Positions 23,867 through 27,036 of a DNA stretch of 27,036 nt are shown here, one piece after another. How positions within the stretch are numbered: the first letter of the stretch is position 1; every line of letters starts with the position of its first letter. The DNA is from DASQUK01 sp046723645 (GTDB taxonomy: Bacteria; Actinomycetota; Acidimicrobiia; Acidimicrobiales; VFJN01), in contig JBKOUY010000071.1 of assembly GCA_046723645.1 (NCBI GenBank), forward strand, positions 1 through 27,036, written 5' to 3'. The notes beneath the pieces are model-generated. The model ran no database searches. It saw nothing but the letters and a program-made list of their open reading frames with translations, and had not been told where the DNA came from. The position numbers and the translations under genes were made by a program.

Positions 23867-25405
23867 TTGAGCGAGCGTCCCGATCCCCACGACCAGCTGG
23901 CGCGGCTGACCGAGCGGGCACTGGCCGGGAACCTCGAGAAGGCGGGTGACAAGCTCGCCGCCCAGGGCAAGCTGTTCGTGCGGGATCGGCTGGGGCTGCT
24001 GCTCGACAAGGACTCGTTCGTCGAGGACGGACTGCTCGCTAACAACCAGGCCGGGGACCTGCCGGCCGACGGAGTCGTCACCGGGGTGGGAAGGGTCGAC
24101 GGGCGCCCCGTGTGCGTCATGGCCAACGACCCCACCGTGAAGGCGGGGTCCTGGGGCGCCCGCACCGTGGAGAAGATCGTGCGGCTCACCGAGCACGCCC
24201 TGCGCCACGAGCTGCCGGTGTTCTGGCTGGTCGATTCCGCCGGCGCCCGCATCACCGACCAGGTGGAGCTGTTCCCCGGCCGCCGGGGCGCCGGCCGCAT
24301 CTTCTACAACCAGGTGCGGCTGTCGGGCCGCGTGCCCCAGATCTGCTGTCTCTTCGGCCCGTCCGCGGCCGGCGGCGCGTACATACCGAGCTTCTGCGAC
24401 GTCGTGTTCATGGTCGAGGGCAATGCCTCGATGTACCTGGGGTCGCCGCGCATGGCCGAGATGGTGATCGGCGAGGTCACGTCGTTGGAGGAGATGGGCG
24501 GCGCCCGCATGCACGCCACGGTGTCGGGCTGTGGCGACAACCTCGCGGCCGACGACGAGGACGCGCTCGACCAGGCGCGGGCGTGGTTCAGCTACTTCCC
24601 GCAGAGCTGGCGCCAGGCCCCGCCGCGGTACGAGCCGCGCGAGGCCGCCCGATCGCTCACGGCCTCGGCCGTGCCCGCCGAGGAGCACCTCGCCTACGAC
24701 ATGCACGACCTGATCGACGGGCTGGTCGATGCCGAGTCGTTCTTCGAGCGGATGCCGCTGTTCGCTCCCGAGGTGATCACCGGGCTGGCCCTGCTCGACG
24801 GCCGGCCGGTCGGCATCGTGGCCAACAACCCTATGCAGAAGGGCGGCGTGCTGTTCGTCGACTCCGCGGACAAGGCCGCGCGGTTCGTCTGGCTGTGCGA
24901 CGCGTTCAACGTCCCGCTGCTGTTCCTGGCCGACGTCCCCGGGTTCATGATCGGCACCGAGGTCGAGCGTCAGGGGATCATCCGCCACGGCGCCAAGATG
25001 GTGACCGCGGTGAGCGAGGCGACGGTCCCCAAGCTGTCGGTGATCGTGCGCAAGGCGTATGGCGCCGGCCTGTACGCCATGTCGGGCCCGGCGTTCGAGC
25101 CCGAGGCCACCCTGGCGCTGCCGACGGCCAAGATCGCGGTCATGGGGCCCGAGGCCGCCGTGAACGCCGTCTTTGCGAACAAGATCGCCGCCATCGCCGA
25201 CGAGGACGAACGGGCGGCGTTCGTGGATGCGCAGCGGGAGCTGTACGAGACCGACGTCGATCTCTACCGCCTCGCCTCCGAGCTGGTCGTGGACGCCGTC
25301 GTCGACTTCGCCGACCTGCGATCCGAGTGCGTCCGCCGGCTCGAGATGGCCACGGACAAGGACCGGTCCTTCAGCGCCCGCCGCCACGGGGTGCCGCCGG
25401 TGTGA
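23867..25405 (+). CDS. Acyl-CoA carboxylase carboxyltransferase subunit
   Basis: A 512-residue fused carboxyltransferase with N (about 25-260) and C (about 275-510) crotonase-like halves. It would move CO2 from a biotin carrier to an acyl-CoA. Signature segments are VDSAGARITDQVELFPGRRG, RIFYNQVRLSGRVPQ, FGPSAAGGAYIPSFCD, ASMYLGSPRMAEMVIGE, and in the second half FLADVPGFMIGTEVERQG and RKAYGAGLYAMSGPAF. This resembles the YngE / methylcrotonyl- or propionyl-CoA group. The start is a TTG at 23867, 13 bases after the previous stop; no better start exists in frame. It overlaps the HMG-CoA lyase-like gene by 4 bases, so leucine or branched acyl-CoA breakdown is likely. Biotin carboxylase and carrier are not in the window. 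Confidence 0.92.
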   Translation: MSERPDPHDQLARLTERALAGNLEKAGDKLAAQGKLFVRDRLGLLLDKDSFVEDGLLANNQAGDLPADGVVTGVGRVDGRPVCVMANDPTVKAGSWGARTVEKIVRLTEHALRHELPVFWLVDSAGARITDQVELFPGRRGAGRIFYNQVRLSGRVPQICCLFGPSAAGGAYIPSFCDVVFMVEGNASMYLGSPRMAEMVIGEVTSLEEMGGARMHATVSGCGDNLAADDEDALDQARAWFSYFPQSWRQAPPRYEPREAARSLTASAVPAEEHLAYDMHDLIDGLVDAESFFERMPLFAPEVITGLALLDGRPVGIVANNPMQKGGVLFVDSADKAARFVWLCDAFNVPLLFLADVPGFMIGTEVERQGIIRHGAKMVTAVSEATVPKLSVIVRKAYGAGLYAMSGPAFEPEATLALPTAKIAVMGPEAAVNAVFANKIAAIADEDERAAFVDAQRELYETDVDLYRLASELVVDAVVDFADLRSECVRRLEMATDKDRSFSARRHGVPPV

Positions 25406-26307
25406 GTGCCGGGGATGGGGCGCCGCCCCTGCCGCCGTCGATCGTCATCCGCGAGGTCGGCCCCCGCGACGGGCTCCAGCCCGAGAAGCCGGTGCCGGTG
25501 AGCGCCAGGGTCCAGCTCGTGACCGCGCTCGTCGATGCCGGCGTAACGCTCGTCGAGGTTGCCGCGTTCGTCTCGCCGAAGGCGGTGCCCGCCATGGCGG
25601 GGGCGGCCGAGGTCATGGCGGCGCTGCCGCGATCGCCGGCCGTTCGCCACGTCGCCCTCGTCCCCAACGTGAAGGGTGCCGAGCTGGCCGCGGCGGCGGG
25701 CGTGGACGCGCTGACGCTGACGGTCTCGGCGTCCGAGGCGTACAGCCACCGCAACGTCCACATGTCGGTCGACGAGTCGCTCGGCCAGGTGGGCGCTATC
25801 CGGGAGGCCATCGGCGATGACATGCCCATAGACACGGTCGTGTCGTGCGCGTTCGGCTCGCCCTACGAGGGAGACGTCGCCCCCGGCGCGGTGGCGGCGC
25901 TGGGCCGGCGCGCCCTCGCGGGCGGATCGACCAGTGTGACGTACGCCGACACCACGGGCATGGCGACGCCCCGGCGGGTGGGCGACCTGCTGGCCGAGGC
26001 CGGCACGGATGTCGGCCTCCATCTCCACGACACCCGGGGCACGGCGCTGGTCAACGCCTACGCCGCCCTCCAGGCCGGCGTCACCCGGTTCGACACCGCG
26101 GTGGGCGGCCTGGGCGGGTCCCCGTTCGCCGAGGGTGCCGGCGGCAATCTGGCCACCGAGGACCTGGTCCACCTGTGCGACGACCTCGGCGTGGTGACGG
26201 GGATCGACCTGGACGCGCTGCTCGCCGTCTCCTCCCAGGTGGCCGGTGTGGTGGGCCACGCCGTACCGTCGCGGCTTGCAGTCGCCGGCCCCCGGTGGAA
26301 GACGTAG
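25402..26307 (+). CDS. HMG-CoA lyase-like aldolase
   Basis: A 301-residue DRE-TIM barrel protein. REVGPRDGLQ (17-26) gives the catalytic Arg and metal-binding Asp. HLHDTRG (207-213) supplies the two His ligands, and GGNLATEDLVH (247-257) closes the site. The loop that in HMG-CoA lyases reads GGCPYA has Ser240 instead of Cys (GLGGSPFAEGAGG), so the usual catalytic Cys is missing. It may cleave HMG-CoA poorly or act on a related hydroxyacyl-CoA. GTG start with GTGA overlap to the carboxyltransferase gene; the long open frame upstream is a shadow of that gene. The pairing with a YngE-like carboxylase suggests leucine catabolism. Confidence 0.88.
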   Translation: MSAGDGAPPLPPSIVIREVGPRDGLQPEKPVPVSARVQLVTALVDAGVTLVEVAAFVSPKAVPAMAGAAEVMAALPRSPAVRHVALVPNVKGAELAAAAGVDALTLTVSASEAYSHRNVHMSVDESLGQVGAIREAIGDDMPIDTVVSCAFGSPYEGDVAPGAVAALGRRALAGGSTSVTYADTTGMATPRRVGDLLAEAGTDVGLHLHDTRGTALVNAYAALQAGVTRFDTAVGGLGGSPFAEGAGGNLATEDLVHLCDDLGVVTGIDLDALLAVSSQVAGVVGHAVPSRLAVAGPRWKT

Positions 26308-26529
26308 ATGCCCTGGTGCGAGACCTGTAGCCGCTTCCTCAACCCCAACACGCTCGAGCCCGACGGCACCTGCCCCACCTGCGGCCGGCAGGTCGCCGAG
26401 CCGGCGACCGAGAAGGCGGCCACGCGGCAGAGGGCACCCTGGCATTTCAAGCTCCTGGTGTTGGCGACGGTGATCTACCTGGGATGGCGCCTCGTGCAGC
26501 TCATCGAGTGGGTGGTCGGCCGGTTCTGA
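26308..26529 (+). CDS. Small zinc-ribbon membrane protein
   Basis: A 73-residue protein. The N-terminus MPWCETCSRFLNP and TCPTCGRQV form a CxxC-x14-CxxC zinc ribbon (Cys4, Cys7, Cys22, Cys25). A short charged linker follows, and then one helix at about 46-69 (WHFKLLVLATVIYLGWRLVQ). The ATG directly follows the stop of the lyase-like gene, so it is the last gene of that operon. Small ribbon-plus-helix proteins of this kind are common in actinobacteria and unassigned; an N-in topology with a cytoplasmic ribbon is likely. No function can be named. Confidence 0.75.
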   Translation: MPWCETCSRFLNPNTLEPDGTCPTCGRQVAEPATEKAATRQRAPWHFKLLVLATVIYLGWRLVQLIEWVVGRF

Positions 26530-26581
26530 TCCGGCCGGGGATCGGCGGCGTTCACCCAGCGGCCGGCTCGCGGTCACGCGC

Positions 26582-26728
26582 CAGACGTTCCCACTGGCCC
26601 ACAACCGGCTGAGCGACGAGGAGTTCGCCGGCGCGACCTTTTCGCCCGACGGCGGGACGCTGTTCGCGAACGTCCAAGTGCCCGGCACCACCTTCGCCAT
26701 CTGGGGGCCAGGGCGCTCAGCGGCGTAG
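26582..26728 (+). pseudogene. C-terminal stub of a PhoX/DUF839-family phosphatase gene
   Basis: The frame reads QTFPLAHNRL, EEFAGATFSPDGGTLF and VPGTTFAIWGPG before a TAG at 26726-26728. This is the conserved C-terminal end of PhoX/DUF839 alkaline phosphatase-like proteins (usual form EFAGPTFSPDG ... TFAITGPW). The rest, some 500 or more residues in the family, is absent: the frame upstream has no family similarity and runs into the zinc-ribbon gene. So it is a deletion or insertion remnant directly upstream of a tRNA gene. Codon use is still coding-like, which suggests a fairly recent loss. Confidence 0.7.
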
Positions 26729-26731
26729 GAT
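26726..26731 (+). promoter_or_regulatory. -10 element of the tRNA-Pro gene
   Basis: TAGGAT lies 12 bases before the mature 5' end, leaving a short 5' leader for RNase P. Its TAG is also the stop of the PhoX stub. Confidence 0.4.
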
Positions 26732-26743
26732 GACGATCCCCGT

Positions 26744-26820
<77 letters not shown>

Positions 26821-26834
26821 GCTAAACACCAGGT

Positions 26835-26862
26835 CAGAGCCGGTCCTCAGGGGCCGGCTCTG
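26835..26862 (+). terminator. Hairpin after tRNA-Pro
   Basis: CAGAGCCGG (26835-26843) pairs with CCGGCTCTG (26854-26862), a perfect 9-bp stem with a 10-base loop that can pair further (CC/GG). No U-tract follows. Confidence 0.55.
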
Positions 26863-26880
26863 CTCATGCGTCAGGGTCAG

Positions 26881-26904
26881 GTGACCAACCGGGTGACCAA
26901 CCGG
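26881..26904. repeat. 12-bp tandem repeat, two copies
   Basis: GTGACCAACCGG occurs twice with no gap, 60 bases downstream of the tRNA. The rest of 26863-27036 shows no convincing gene. A minus-strand frame is open from the window edge to a TGA at 26879-26877 but has weak codon bias. Confidence 0.7.
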
Positions 26905-27036
26905 CCACCCGGACTCAAAGTGCCCAGGCCGTCGATCGAGCGACGCCGGGACCGGCCACCAGGAGGAACCCCTACGGCCTCAACCGCGCCCCAGATCGGG
27001 CAATCGGCGCGCGTCTCGTCCCACCCACCCGGCGTT

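Noticed and set aside
24112..25401. In-frame extension of the HMG-CoA lyase-like gene to 731 residues
   Set aside because: It is a shadow of the carboxyltransferase gene; the true start is the GTG at 25402, overlapping its stop.
26877..27036. Minus-strand partial gene at the window end
   Set aside because: The frame is open but codon bias is weak and I see no family motif, so it is kept only as an observation.

Overview
This window is high-GC bacterial chromosome with very strong third-position G/C. It has many GTG starts and many 4-base GTGA/ATGA overlaps. The gene order pyrG - NUDIX - xerD ... scpA - scpB - rluB ... cmk ... der is the classic actinobacterial arrangement (from memory, it parallels Mycobacterium tuberculosis Rv1699-Rv1713). 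The content, including a ClpN-HTH protein, an LLM-class oxidoreductase and a YngE-like carboxyltransferase, and the insertions into that order suggest a deep-branching actinobacterium such as Acidimicrobiia. That placement is inference. There is no CRISPR array, rRNA, prophage or insertion sequence.

Layout. (1) 1-3368: a tightly packed membrane-protein operon: a polytopic protein cut by the window edge, a single-TM protein, an HTTM-like protein and a MraY/WecA-like glycosyltransferase; substrate unknown. (2) 3382-8220: a convergent ClpN-HTH gene facing pyrG across a shared control region with two tandem palindromes, then a NUDIX hydrolase, an FmdB-type zinc ribbon on the opposite strand, xerD and a thioredoxin-like protein. 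(3) 8221-9851: a gene-poor stretch with a strong hairpin, a TraR/DksA-type protein, an HD-domain protein, an 81-bp perfect inverted-repeat element and a small Cys-rich lipoprotein. (4) 9867-17377: trpS, divergent from scpA-scpB-rluB, then aroH-tyrA-aroA (prephenate, tyrosine and chorismate steps), cmk and plsC. (5) 17390-22708: a DUF1269-like glycine-zipper protein, an LLM-class flavin oxidoreductase, a 66-bp palindromic element, ispH, a PDZ/radical-SAM DUF512 protein and der. (6) 22777-26529: a membrane-anchored SpoIIE-type phosphatase, an acyl-CoA carboxylase carboxyltransferase, an HMG-CoA lyase-like protein (probable leucine/acyl-CoA breakdown pair) and a small zinc-ribbon membrane protein. 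(7) 26530-27036: the C-terminal stub of a PhoX/DUF839 gene, tRNA-Pro(GGG), a hairpin and a 12-bp tandem repeat.

The most striking pattern is at control level. Almost every gene that begins a transcription unit has a TAnnnT hexamer (usually TAGnnT) 6-10 bases before its start codon and no Shine-Dalgarno sequence, which points to pervasive leaderless transcription. The best local regulatory candidate is the pair of GTCAA-N7-TTGAC palindromes lying on the predicted -35 and -10 of the ClpN-HTH gene. No clearly new defence or mobile system is visible; the window is mostly housekeeping with a few odd elements.
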